Notes: a model not told the origin generated them from the sequence alone. A DNA stretch of 64,000 nucleotides from Hordeum vulgare subsp. vulgare (GCF_904849725.1 NC_058521.1:344146638-344210637), one strand, 5' to 3'. Numbered from the stretch's first letter, positions 23,589 through 36,394 are shown. A program made the numbers and translations.

Positions 23589-26500
23589 TGTCACACCCTG
23601 TTTTCACCTCACTTTCACTATAGTTTCAAGATCTGAGTTGATTAAATATTTAAAAAACCAATGCTGTGAGTGCCATGTTTGTCATTGTATGCTTGTATGC
23701 TTGATTGAGTAGTATCAAAACTGATATTTTTCATAACATAAATATTACCAAAATTCTTTTTCTTATTTTTGACTATTTCAAAGCCTTGCTTTGGATTGCA
23801 CTGCAAGTCCTTGATAGCAAGGGAGTGCTCTTACCCAAAGATGGTGATCTGGTTATAAAACTATTTTTACTCTCGAAAACCATAAAATGATTATTTTATA
23901 AATTATTTTCCTATTTTATATGGATGTCCATTTCTGAGGCCACAAACGATAATCCTAAATGGAGAATTACTTTTCTACCTTAGAACAATCTGAGAAAATG
24001 TGGAGATACTCAGAGGACATATATTTTCCATACATAAGGTTTTCAAACCCTATTTATATTCAAAATATTTGAGCAAAACCATGAAAACCTATTCTTTCTA
24101 TTTTGATCTTTCCAATCTATATTTGGTAGACATACCAAGTTTCACCTCATTCCAAGGTGATTTGGTTAACGAAATAATACTAAAACCCTCTCTGTGCAGA
24201 ACCAAGTTGAAACATCTCTACATTGCAAAGTTTATCCAAATGGGTTGAAACTTTGGAGGAGTGTTAAACACCCCAAATGAGGAGTCTTTGACAAAAATGG
24301 GATTTGCAGGGGATAATCTACCCACATTCTCTTTGGAAGGGATAGATCTTACCATTTGGGGGTGTTTTCAAATTTGCATTGCCAAACTTGTCCAATGGAG
24401 CTCAAATTTGGTGGAGTATCTTATTCTTTCATCAAACTTAATCCTGTTAACTCTCATCACCTGTGGTGAGGTGTTGCTATCCCAAACACGTGTCGAACAC
24501 CTTCCGTCATATTAGCAAATCAGCTCCTACCCCACTCCACGCCTAATCTCTTCCCTCCAAACTCTTTGACCAAGCAGCCAACACCACTCCCCAACTGAAC
24601 GAGAGTGGCCCCTCTTTGAATCGAAGAAGAAAATCCCAAAAACCCCATTCTAAGTTTTGGTTCAAAGCTGGCATCTCTTCTTTACTCTCACCCCATGGCC
24701 AACAAAGAGTCCCTCGGCTTCCAAACGGCTAGGCATCTCGAGACATAGCCCCAGGACACCCTAGACACGGCCAAAGTGCACCAGAGCGAGCCAGCATGCC
24801 GTGGCATGCCAAAACTACGCTCTAGGCACGCTACTGGGCGCACCGACGCAAAGGTGGCCAGCCCGGCCTGTTCGAGCCTCCCCCTGATGCCCATTCGAGT
24901 CCCCGAGCACCTCTCTGTATCAGGGCAGCCTTAGGGCCCCTCCTCCCTCGTTCTATTGACCGAAGCGACGCGTGCCCACGCCCGCCAGATACAACTAGAA
25001 GACCATGGCCACGCGTGCACGCTCCTCCTCGCTCTATCTCCCTCTCAGTGGGTCACGCAGGTCCTAAACCACGTCTGCATACCGTGGTTTCGACCCCAAG
25101 CACTCACTGCCCCTCCTGCAAGCTGCGGTGAAACCACCGGCGCCACCATCTCGGTTCACCATCGGGGGCCTATAAATAGGCATTCCCCCTCGCTCCAGCA
25201 CCCCCATCCCATCTCTCGAGTGCCTAAATTCCAACCCTAGACACTCCATTTGAGCACAACGATCTCCTATGCTCCGTTGATCTCAATCTACGAGCAAGGT
25301 CTGATGCTCCTCTCACCTTCCCCGTGATCCTAGCAGCCTTAGGGAGCTTCCCCATCACCTCCCTGAGCTAATCCATGCCCGTAGCACCAAGTTCCTCAGC
25401 CTCCCGAAATAGCTCCGCCGCAGCCACCTTGTCGCCGGTAAAACAGGGCCTCCCCGTCGACCCCTGGACTACCACTAGGTAGGCGGCGGTGAGCTGGTCC
25501 TGTTTCTGTCTTCGGTTGGGCTCGAGGATGTCAGTAGCATCTCCGGCATCGTCCGCATCCAGTTTTATAGGATTTTTATAAAGTTTGTTATCCAATACAT
25601 TTCTATTTTTTCCACCATAATTATTCTAAATATGAGTAGTATTTAACAAAGCCTTTGTACAATTTTTTGTGACAACCTTTATGTTTTATAACAATTAAAA
25701 AGGCTATTTGGAATTGTTTTACATCTGTTGAAGTGATTTTTAAAATAATCCTTTCACTAAAACCGAATACAAATATTTTTAAATTAATAATATGGATTTA
25801 TCATAATAGGGAACATTTTTAAAAAGAGTTTGTGATCTGTTTTTGAGTTAGCTACTTATTACTCGTTTATTTATTACGAAAATATAAACCACGTTTGACG
25901 AAGGAGTTGGACTTGAAGACCCCAAAGACCCCGAAAACTTTGCTGATCAAGGCAATCAGACCTTTGACCATGTTTGAGCAAAATATTATTTGTATGCTAA
26001 GTAGAGAAATTATTCCGTTGCATATGATCGTAGTTATTCGGTAAATCACATATATGATGTTACCGATGGCTCCTCCGGCGCACTTGCATTTGAGCATGAT
26101 CCTACCACCTATGAGGGTCACGCTAATATCGTGTTGACAAGTAGAGCTAAGCATAGTAGATGCATGAGCATAATGATGGTAACTATCAAAGGTTTATGAG
26201 AACCCCGTCGGGTGCCACTAATATAGGAGGGTGATGATGAGATAGGTGGCCACTTTTGGAGAAGTGGTGCACCCATGAATTTTGTTGTGAGTGGTTTCGG
26301 AAATGGGATTGGATTTATGAGGTGTCGACCGTCCCAACCTTACATGTGCGACCCTGTTACCCCTTTATAGGACGGGGCTTTGTTTATTACTTTGGTCGGT
26401 GCTCACAAAGAGCCACATTACTAGTGGCGGGAGTGATATGTGGTCACTCTCGTGAATGGGTCGTGCCAGGTAGGTCGACTATGCCATTTTTACGTGTTCC

Positions 26501-27444
26501 GGGCACACCGTTGGTCCCCGCATGGATGATACTGTCCAAAGTCGGTGCTCGTAAGACGTACATCATGTGGGCTGGGTACCAATCGAGTGGACCGCTTTGC
26601 CTTGTATTGTTAGGTGAAGGCATTGATCGGATACTTACCTAGGGTTGTTATATACCGCGAGTCGTGGATGACACGAAAGTTTCCCGTATCTCGTGGGTAC
26701 AACGTACAACCTCTACGGAGTGTAAAACTATTCAAATAGCCGTGTCCACGGTTAAGGACAGTTGGGTGGTGCTGCTTAAACTACGTCTAGTCGTTTCCGC
26801 ATAAACCTTGTGTGAGTGTGTTCAAAGTGATATCTAAGAAATTGTTGATATGACCAAGTTTGGTGACTTGGCATATCGGGAGAACCGGAGCGTTCATCCC
26901 TTAACAAATATGTTGATGTATGTGACCTATTCATCTTGATACCATCTAACTTATGTTGCATATCCATCTATGATCATGTTTACCGTTAAGTTGTTATCCA
27001 CCAATACTGCATATTACTTGTTATCATACCATTTGCATTATCCATATCATGGTCTGTTTGCGAGTACTTTCAAAGTACTCATTGACTTTCCACTAGTTAT
27101 ATTATTGACCAGACATGGAAGGACCGGAGTTTGGAGAAGAGTATGTCATCGGAGACGGACCTGTGAACTAGGACGCTTCCCAGTCACAATGCTTTTTGGT
27201 GTAGGCTGATGGCATTGGCACGCCCTTAGCCCCAAGAATTCCGCTATTAGATGTGTCAATGTGTTTTGGCCTTATAGGCCCTACCTATGTGAACTTGACC
27301 TTCCTGGTCATGTGTTGTAATAATTTGGTAACATGGATGTAAGACTCTTAATATTCAGCATCTACGTGTTCGGTGAGCACTGAACTCTCGGATCACTCAT
27401 CATGTTCATTCGGCGATCTCGACTCGTAAGTCGGCGTCCCCACA
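23589..27444 (+). mobile_element. LTR B: solo LTR of about 3.9 kb, same long-LTR type, inserted in LTR A
   Basis: It begins TGTCACACCCTG and ends GTCCCCACA. The flanks acaag (23584-23588) and tcaag (27445-27449) agree at 4 of 5 bases. Core promoter TATAAATA lies at 25171-25178. It has no internal domain and no partner LTR. An imperfect tandem duplication lies at about 24213-24420, where 'cattgcaaagtttatcc' and 'cattgccaaacttgtcc' recur about 157 bp apart. GC-rich frames near 24690-25600 are not supported as genes. Confidence 0.6.
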
Positions 27445-27555
27445 TCAAGTGTCCGTCTGAGTGTCGGTCTTCGGAGGTAGTTGAAGGAATTGTGAGACTA
27501 ATCAGGTAATATAGTGGATGATCATGAACATTAGTTTCTGTGGACTAACCCCTAT

Positions 27556-27910
27556 CACTACTGGAAAACAGTTTTTTGCCATCTGCTGCTTCTTTGCCGT
27601 CTGCTGGCTGATGGCAAAGACCCTCTTTGCCATCAGCTACCAGAAACCAGACGGCAAAGAGAAGGCTGATGGAAAAGAGGTTCTTTTCCATCTGTTGCTT
27701 CGTTGTCGTTTGCTGGCTCACGGCAAACACCACTCAGGCTGACGGCAAAGATTTTGGCTCACGGCAAACTTAACTTAGGCAGAGGGCAAAGCGCTCGGCT
27801 GGCCCACCCCGCACCCCCTCTCTCCCCTAACAACCTCTCTCTTTGCCGTCCGCATTTCTCCTCTGTGCCGTCGGGAGGCGGACGACAAAGAGGGTGCGCC
27901 CCTAACGGCC
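27556..27910 (+). repeat. CACTA 5' terminal and subterminal repeats
   Basis: The terminal CACTACTGG is followed by repeated tttgcc(g/a)tc and gacggcaaag / gatggcaaag motifs in both orientations (about 27577-27900). Confidence 0.85.
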
Positions 27911-27947
27911 GTTAGCGCCACCCCCACGCGCCTCTCTCTCACCCCTA

Positions 27948-28435
27948 ATGGCCACCCCACACCCCTCTCTCTCACCCCCGACACCACCACCACCGCCGCG
28001 CCCTCCTCCGGCCTCCCTGCGCTACCGCCCCTCCTCCTCCGGCCTCCCTGCGCCCCCTCCTCCTCCGGCCTCCCTACGCCCCCTCCTCCTCTGGCCTCCC
28101 TGTGCCCCTCCTCTTCCGGCCTCCGGCCTCCCTGCGCCGCCGCCCCCTCCTCCTCCGGCCTCCCTGCGCCCCCTCCTTCTCCCTCCTCCGGCCTCCGGCC
28201 TCCCTGCGACGCCGTCCCTCCTCCTCCGCCCTTCCTGCGCCCTCCTCCGGCCTCCCTGCGCCCCTCCTCCCTACGCCCCCTCCTCCACCACGCTCCCTCC
28301 TCCTCCCAGGACCTCCTCCTCCAACACGCCCTCCTCCGGCCTCCCTGCGCCCCCTTCTCCACCACCAACCCTCCACCACCACCGCCGTCTCCTCCACCGC
28401 TGCACCCTCCTCCTCCCCGCCCCCCTCCAGTGAGT
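27948..28435 (+). repeat. Pyrimidine-rich tandem repeat (cctccggcctccctgcgcc type)
   Basis: About 490 bp of near-pure C/T with irregular copies of a ~20-30-bp unit containing 'ctccggcctccctgcg'. It gives long proline-rich (+) and glycine/arginine-rich (-) frames that are compositional artefacts. Confidence 0.8.
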
Positions 28436-28574
28436 ACCTTTTTTTCTTTTTTTGCTAATTTACCGACTTAGTTTTGTTTTGTTAATTAGTGGTAGATTTA
28501 GTGGTAGATTATTGTTAGTAGTTTTAGTGGTAGATTTAGTTAGGTTAGTAGTTTGAGTTAGGTTAGTTAGTTAG

Positions 28575-29275
28575 CTTGGTTAGTTAGGTGGAGGAGGAGA
28601 AGAGGAGAAGAGGAGGAGGAGTACGAGAAGAGGAGAAGAAGAGGAGGAGTAGGAGGAGGAGGAGGAGTAGAAGAAAAAGAAGACGAAGAAGAGGAGAAGA
28701 AAAAAATAAGAAGGAGAAGAAGAAGGAGAAGAAGAAGAAGAAGAAGAGAAGAAAAAATAAGAAGGAGAAGAAGTAAAGAAGAAGAGAAGAAGATAATAAG
28801 AAAAAAATAAGAAGGAGAAGAAGAGAAAAAAGAAGTAGAAGTTGATTTTTTATTGTTTGGTATTTAGTGGTAGCTAGATTATTTTATAGTTACTTAGTGG
28901 TGGATTCTGTTTTTTTGCTGTTTGGTGCTATCTAGGTTTAGCGATAGGTTTAGTTAGCTTGGTTAGTTAGTTAGTTAGTTAGCTTAATAGAAAGAATAGG
29001 AAGCAAAAGAAGAGGAGGAGGAGGAGAAGAGGAGAAGAGGAGGAGGAGAAGAATAAGAAGAACAAGAAGAGGTGGAGGAGAAGACAAAAATAAGAAGGAG
29101 AAAAAGAAAAGAACAAGAAAAGAAGAAGAGAAGAAGAAGAGAAGAAGAGAAGAAGAATACCTTCTCCTCCTCCTTCTTCGCCTCCTTCTTCTCCTCCTCC
29201 TCCTTATCCTTCTTCTTGATTTCTTCTTCTTCTCCTCCTCCTCTTTCTTCTCCTATATCTTATTCTCGTGACCTT
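28575..29275 (+). repeat. Purine tracts followed by a pyrimidine tract (5' copy of the array unit)
   Basis: Purine-only stretches at about 28590-28840 and 28990-29158 switch abruptly to pyrimidine at 29160-29260. The following sequence (aattagtccatttagct, then 'cataaaaacctttgttag', about 29290-29390) matches the spacer of the array at 36400-39610. This is therefore an outlying copy of the same unit. Confidence 0.7.
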
Positions 29276-29716
29276 ATTTTCCCCAACAATGAGATAATTA
29301 GTCCATTTAGCTACAAAATGTCATAAAAACCTTTGTTAGACCATGAATATTATATTCTTAACTTGTTTAACTCTAAAATGACATAATTAGAATATTTGTG
29401 TTGATCGGGTGGATTTACATGTGATAGTTCTCTCGTCGCTGTGAGGTCTACTATGCGAAGACCTGCCCGTGCGTTGTAGATAGTTGTCTCGTCGCTGTGA
29501 GGTCGTGGGCCAGTACAAATTTCATCTCCTCCCCGCCCCTTCATTTACTGTGGCTCGGTTTCCGGATGAAACTTTCTAGATTTAGGTAACTAAATTCATC
29601 TATCAGTATGCGTGACCAGTATGCATCTCCTGTTCGAAAGGGCGTCATCTATAAATATGCATGTCTTTGCATATTTATAACCGCCATCCTTTCAAATTGT
29701 CCAACATTATCCATGG

Positions 29717-29936
29717 ACAACCCGAGTATGTGTAGATTGGGTTCGTTTTGCCGTATGATGTGCTCTGGATCCGATGCAAAATTTCATCAGTGCCTCCCTG
29801 TTGTTCTGCGGATGCACATCCTCTCTGTTTATTGCGGAGACGTGTATCAGGAGAACAGCGGGGAGGTGCTGCCGAAATTTTGCGTTGGATCCGGAGCAAG
29901 GGAAAACGAACCCAATCAACACATACTCGGGTGGAA
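29717..29936 (+). other. Long foldback (hairpin) upstream of the CACTA transposase
   Basis: Two arms of about 105 nt are inverted repeats of each other with mismatches. For example, cccgagtatgtgt...gattgggttcgtttt at 29721-29750 pairs with aaaacgaacccaatc...acacatactcggg near 29902-29931. Inside them, ggatccgatgcaaaatttc pairs with gaaattttgcgttggatcc. The loop is about 15-20 nt around 29820-29840. It lies about 135 bp before the transposase start. Confidence 0.75.
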
Positions 29937-30068
29937 TTATGACCTATCTTTACCTCTTAGCGTGTAGGTGGCCTGGACGTAATAAAAATGGCGAACCTTA
30001 TTAACCGATGAATATAAATAATAAATTATATATAAATATATTTCTTCTCTCTTTAGTAGCCACGCAAG

Positions 30069-33000
30069 ATGAGTGATCGTGCGTGGATGTATACCGGTCA
30101 CCCTAGTCAGAAAGAGATGACGAAAGAATGGTTTGTAAAAACAAAGGAATTTGTGAAAGCAGCATTCCCAAATGGCCAGGAAAGAAACTATTGCCCCTGT
30201 CCTGGATGCGACAACTCTAAAAAGATGTCAGAGGCTGTAATGATTAAACACCTGCAGAGGAGGGGTTTTAAGCCTAATATACGGTGTGGACATTTCATGG
30301 TGAGCCTAATTATAGGCTGTAATGATTAAACAACGCACAAGAGCTGAGGTGGTCCGTCATCGCACGGACGAGCATGGTACCGGGATCGAAGACATGGTGC
30401 AAGACTTCGATGATGCTCGGGATTCGGAAGATGAGATGGAGGAATCTGCAAAGGCCTTTTATGAAATGTTGGAGTCTTCAAAACATCGTCTCCATGAGCA
30501 AACTGAGATCTGTCAGCTTGATGCAATTGCACAAGTAATGGCTATGAAGGCTCAGTTCAACTTGGGAAGAGAATGCTATGACGCGATGATGACACTATTT
30601 GGACGCTTCCTACCCAAAGGCCATGTCATGCCTGCAAACTTGTACCAGTCGGACAAAATACATCGTGTAGTTAAGATGCCCTATGAGAAGATAGATGCAT
30701 GTGAGAAAGGATGTGTCTTATTTAGGAAGGAGTATGCACACTTGGACTATTGTCCCAATTGCGAGTCTTGCACGTATCTTGTGGTAGACAACGGTATGGG
30801 TGAGAAGAGGCAGACCAAAATCGAAGTTAGTGTTCTTCGGTATATGCCAATCGTACCAACACTTCAACGTCTTTTCATGGTCGAAGAGAAAGCCAGACAG
30901 ATGACATGGCACAAATTGGGCAAAAGAACCGAACTAGATGCGGATTGGAATAAGATGATGGTACACACATCAGATGGGGAAGCATGGAAACATTTCGATG
31001 GATTGCATCAGGATAAATCGGCAGATCCAAGGAATCCTCGAGTCTGCACCGCCACGGATGGTTTTAATCCCTTCAGCATGACGGCAATCCAATACAGTTG
31101 TTGGCCTGTATTTGTCATTCCACTCAATCTCCCCCCCCGGGCAGATTATGCAAAGAAGGAACATATTTCTGACGTTGATATTTCCAGGGCCCAATTATCC
31201 GGGGAAGAATATGAATGTGTACCTGCAACCGGTTAAGGATGAATTGGAAGAAGATTGGGATAATGGGGTCAATACATACGATGCCGCTAGAAAAGAAAAC
31301 TTCAAAATGCATGTGTGGTACATGTACTCTATGCATGACTTGCCAGCGTATGCGCTTTTCTCTGGATGGTGTGTGCATCGAAGGTTCCCGTGCCCCCAAT
31401 GCAAGGCAGCTCTTCAGTTTCATTGGTTGCAGGAGGGTCGGAAGTATTCTTGCATTGACATGCATAGACAGTTCCTGGATCCTGACCGTGAGTTCAGAAA
31501 AGACAAGAAGAACTTTACCAAAGGTAAAGTTGTCAAAAACATGGCATGACCTGCGTTCACAGGCCAACAGATCCTAGATCAGTTAAACGGTCTCGAGCCT
31601 GATCCAGAGCGTCCAGGGTATTTCAAGGGGTATAATTCAAAACACGCCTAGGCTCACAAGCCATGCTTCTGGGATCTGCCTTACTTCAAAGACCTCCTTC
31701 TTCCACACAATATCGACATGATGCACACTGAAAAGAATATCAGAGAGGCTATTTTTGGTACATTGTTCGACATAGATGGGAATACAAAGGATAATACTAA
31801 GGCTAGAGTCGATCAAGAGACACTATGTCATAGACCGTTACAAAACATGCGAGAAGCCAAAGGAAAGCAGAAGTGGTCGAAGCCAAAGGCCTGGTTCAAT
31901 CTTGGAAGGCCAGCTATGAGGGAAATTATCTTGTGGGTCAAAATGCACATGAAGTTCCCCGATGGGTATGGAGCGAATCTAAAGAGGGGAGCGAGTGTTG
32001 AAAAATTTAAAATCTTTGCTCTCAAGATTCATGATTGTCACATATGGCTAGAGCACGTAATGCCGGTGATGTTACGTTGCTTTATTCCTGAGGATGAATG
32101 CCTAGTACTGGCGGAGCTGAGCTATTTCTTCTGTGTTCTTTGTGCGAAAGAATTGTCGCCTGGCGTGGTAGAAGACATGGAGGAGTTTGCACCGGAGTTG
32201 TTGTGCAACTTAGAGAAGAACTTTCCACCGGGCTTCTTTAATCCAATGCAGCATTTGATTTTACATCTACCGACCGAGGCAAGATAAGTTGGGCCCGTGC
32301 AAGATCGTTGGTGCTATGCAACTGAGACGATGCAGAAGACCCTTCGAGCTAAATGTAAAAATAAGCGTAGAATTGAAGCATCGATGGCTGATGCATTCAT
32401 TACTGAGGAGGTGGCAAACTTTGTGACAGCACACTACGAAGCCAAAAATCATCATTTGCATAATCCGAAGCCTCGGCACAATGATGCAGACCCTAAAAAA
32501 GGTGTGTCCAACCTCAACCTATTCAAAGGGAAGCTCGCACCAGCCGGTGCTTCGAAACCAATAACGTTGGATGTCGAAGAATGGCGGAACATTTCGTTGT
32601 ATATCTTCAACAACCTAACAGAAGTGCGGCCGTACATCGAGTGAGTTTTCAGCACATGTTCCCATAACTTCTAATTCATTTGAACTGCTCTTATTCCTAG
32701 ATATTTTAAACAGCCGTTATGTCACCAAATTCTCGGATGGAGCGGTGATCAAAAATGATTCCGTCGAAGAGTATGAGTTTCTGTCAAAGACAGGAGGCGG
32801 CTATCCCGGTTTCATCTCTTGGTTCAAACAAACGGTAATTATCAATAATGGACCATTTCATTTCTTGGCCTAACTTGCGGCTAATCCAACAATCGATTCG
32901 TATTAAACTTGTAGGCTAATTAAGAGTCTATGGACACCGAATTGAGACAAGTCGCTAATGGTTTGAACTATAAGGTCCATTCATTTGAGAAATACAACAT

Positions 33001-33746
33001 CAACGGGGATCTCTTTCGTACCTTTGACAAAGAGCTATCTATGCCTGACCAAAAATCTACAAATTGTGGTGTCTCTGCTATCGGCGAAGATGTTATCGAG
33101 TATTATGGAAGAGTTGAAGCAATTTATGAACTTCAATTCTATGGTGAAAACCCACCGAACGTCGTAGTCTTCAAATGTTATTGGTTCTACCGAAAAGACT
33201 AGAAGGTCTCATGAACATATAGGACTAGTCGAAATCAATCCAAACACCCATTTAGATGTTCCCTATGTCTATATTACGGCTCAACAGGCGACCCAAGTTT
33301 TCTATGTACCGTGGGCATGCCAAACGGATAAGATTCTGGAAGGTTGGTATGTTGTTTATGAAGTGCCGCCACATATCAGACCACCTCTCCCAAATGAACA
33401 GGATTATGAACCTCACATTAACCCAGACACATATGATGGAGAATTATTACAAGAAACACGTCTTTCCAATAAACGTTTCAAGAACCGCCGTGCTTCACCC
33501 AAAAACTTGGAAGTAGACAGCGACAATGAATCCGACTCCAGCCCTGAGCCAGAACCAAAATACCTGGAACTCGTAGAGGTTACTCATGCGGATGACCTGT
33601 CAATGCTTCAAAGATCAAAGGAAGGCCTTTCACAACTTCACGCCGTTGAACCCGACGAGCACGTCATTCATGAAGACATGCGTGATAGTGATGATGATGA
33701 TGCATTTATTGATGATGATTATAAGTTTGTAAGATTCACAACTTAA
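30069..33746 (+). pseudogene. CACTA TNP2-like transposase, disrupted
   Basis: Starts MSDRAWMYTGHPSQKEMTKE with a transposase-associated domain (CPCPGC; PF13963 type). The Transposase_21 core follows (PF02992 type): MPYEKIDACEKGCVLFRKEY, CTATDGFNPF, WPVFVIPLNLPP, HVWYMYSMHDLPAYALFSGW, then LPYFKDLLLPHNIDMMHTEK. Next is a DUF4218-type part (FFNPMQHLILHLP, DRWCYATETM) and a DUF4216-type part (VVFKCYWFYRKD, about 33150-33200), with an acidic C-terminus ending VRFTT. Breaks: a C8 run at 31131-31138 where C7 keeps the frame; stops at 31547, about 31648 (a Trp codon turned to TAG) and 32285; and a further frame change near 33200. Introns are likely near 30300 and 32645-32930. The reaction would be excision and insertion of CACTA ends. 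Confidence 0.88.
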
Positions 33747-33870
33747 ATTATATATATTTTAATCTTTACTATTCTTGTACATATTATTATTCATGTCAGT
33801 TATTCAATTTTTTTTATGTTGTACTAATTTCTTTTAATCTTTATCATGGCAGGTCACCAGGTGTGGAAAG

Positions 33871-36347
33871 ATGGTGGGCGCTGGTCCAGATCGCTCGACG
33901 GGTTCTTCCCAGGTGCCCCGCACGAGGGGTGGTACTTCCCTTCCACCCCTATCTCTCCATAGAGCCTTGGCAGACAGTCTGTCGACACCACCCGTGGGTT
34001 CTTCTTCCTCGGCGGCATTGCCCACTGGGAGAGGTGTTGGTCGGGTAGGGAAGAACGGGAAGGGTACAGGGAGAGGTGGTGGCCGTGGAAGATCCAGGAG
34101 GACTGTTGAGCCATCCTCGCCACCACCACCAGCTCATTCACCCGAGCACAGGACTACTATGGTCGACCCGTTTCCGAAGGAGGCTACGGGGAATCCGTTC
34201 CAGGATCCTGGTGTTGACGGGCATTCGTCCCATGATACTCCGGTCCAGGAGCAGCCTCAGGTTGAGGTGCATTCAGCCCACGAGACTACGGTTTCGGAGG
34301 CTTCAGCTGACGTGGAGAGGCCCGGATGGGAGACCTGGCCGGATCGGACCGAGTTGAAGGATTGGACCAAGGGTCCGGGTGGCTCGGGGGGCGGGGATGG
34401 CGGGGATGAGCTTACGGATAGTGAGGGCGATGTGCAGGTGGACGGGGCCACCATGTACAAGCGTGGTAGTAAACGTCTCCCGGTCGTGCTTGCTACCCGC
34501 GAGCACAGGCCGGTGATTAAACCTGAAGGAGATAGGTAAGTACATTTACTCTTTTTTAGCTTTTGCCTTCAAGTTTGTTCAAATATCTAATGCGTTGACC
34601 TTATCAGACTGTAGGGGATGGGTACACCCTCTTGGAGTCCGCAGGCCGAACTCCGTCCTTGGTGTGCTTTGCCGAACAAATTTCCCGGGGTTTGTCACGT
34701 TGCCTGGTGAGGGTCAGGTTCCTACACTAGGATTTTCCTAGGAGCACTACCAGGCTGCGCAGGCCCCGCCGGAGGAGATTATAGATGTATCTTGTGCAAC
34801 ACGTGGGCCGAGATGGTGCTCAAGAGCTTTTGGGTAAATTATCCTTTTACAGAATCTAAAATTAACAATATAGCTAATTATTGTACTAATCGGTGTTTTC
34901 ACATTTGATTGCAGAACTTCTATAGGTGTGAGGATGGATATGAGGAGGAGGCGGCCAGGGTTCTCGAGGTCGAGTGTCGGCGGTTACTACAGAACTTACG
35001 CCACGAGGCTCGGTCGCAGGCTATTCGAGATTACTACGCCACCCGTGGTATTAATAAGCAGAAGAAGGATTGCCGCCGAAAGTTTCTGAAGAAGGAGCAA
35101 TACATGAAGGTAATTACCTATTCTTAAGTCCTTCTACGTAGTTTTCTTGATTTCATTCATAGGCGTAGCGCTCAAAATTCTTTCTAATAACTTACAGGTG
35201 CCCCCGAGATGGTGTGCGGATAAGATGGATTGTCTGGAGGCGTTGGTTGATGAGTGGTGCACAGGCAGCTGGCGAGCCGTCCACGAGAATGCGATGGATT
35301 GGCGTAGCCAAATGGATGGTGTGCCACACCATCAAGGCAGCGCCAACTTACTTTAGTTCGGACGAAACTGGGTATGTCATTTGCTTCATGATTCATGCAA
35401 TTCATTCTTCATGCTAATATTTTGTTCCTCTCTTTTAGGCGCATCACAATAAGACGGAGATGCCACACTTGTACGACCTTTATGGCATCGCCCATACTGC
35501 CTCGTACAAGAAGGCGAAGGCATTCTCTGAGTCTGACCTAGATGATCGCAATAACTTCACCAACATATCATCCCACCAGAAGCTCGTGGTATACAGGGAC
35601 GCGGGGAAGGCTACAAAAGGGGATGACTTTAACCCTAGCCAGGAACCTTTGGATCCAGAGCTGGTGATGATATCTGGTGGCGGGAGGCCTCATGGCTCGA
35701 TAGCCATTGGAGATGGGATAATACGCTGTCCACTCACTCTCCCGGAGATCAAGGCGCGCCAGTCGAGCAGCTGTCCTGAGATAATTCGTCGTCCACGGCC
35801 AGTCGATCTTGCCATCGAGGTTAGTTGTACGGACTAAGAACACTTTCATCCATTTCATTATGTGTGTCACCATAGATCGTTACTGTGGTAACGAGGAATG
35901 GTGTTTCAGACTGCTCTTCAGAAAGAGAGATTGGCAAACCAGGCTGCTCTTGAGAAAGAGAGATTGGCAAGTCAGGCTGCTCTTGATGAGAGGGACCAGA
36001 CCACATCACAATTGATTGAGGAGGAGATGTCCCGGAATGAGGCGGGTCAACGGGCCCTGTACGAGCTTTTTGTGGTAAGTTTTTTTTCACATTATCCAAA
36101 TCATGTGTGTAATATCTGTTTCATTACTAACTAATACGACCCACTCCTCAGGGCCTGTGCGAGAAGAGCGGTCAAGTCCCTCCGCCGATGCCCGTCTTCT
36201 CTTTGATTGGCATGGTGAGTTTCATTAGAAACTAGTATTAATAATTGAGTGTCATCATGCTAATTGAGACATTGCAAAATATCTATTCTGCAGAATAACT
36301 CCCGAGCGGCATCACATGACCCTTCTCCAGGTGTTTCTCCTCCTTGA
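33871..36347 (+). pseudogene. CACTA second gene, Transposase_24 (Ptta/En/Spm) type
   Basis: A multi-exon plus-strand gene downstream of the transposase. Exon 1 (33871 to about 34535, donor GTAAGT) is Gly/Arg/Pro-rich (RGGGRGRSRRT). Later exons carry RPNSVLGVLCRTNFPGFV (about 34640-34700), EVECRRLLQNLRHEARSQA (about 34965-35020), VPPRWCADK...EALVDEW (35199 on), HLYDLYGIAHTASYKKAKAF (35463 on) and a GGGRPHGS block (about 35680-35700). Further on come a repeated EKERLA(N/S)QAALE coiled-coil-like segment (about 35920-35990) and a short last exon ending at 36347. This layout fits the PF03004 family, the second protein of En/Spm-like elements. An in-frame TAG at about 34738 within an otherwise conserved exon suggests it is broken. 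The start codon is uncertain. Confidence 0.65.
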
Positions 36348-36394
36348 TGACCACTACAGTAAGTTTCTTTTCTCCTCTTTCATATTCTCCTTGC

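Noticed and set aside
24688..25595. Possible gene next to a good TATA box (25171)
   Set aside because: The matching GC-rich block in LTR A has the same layout but different frames, which fits LTR sequence rather than a gene.
27775..28458. Long proline-rich (+) and glycine/arginine-rich (-) reading frames
   Set aside because: They lie in a pyrimidine tandem repeat with open frames on both strands; this is compositional, not coding.
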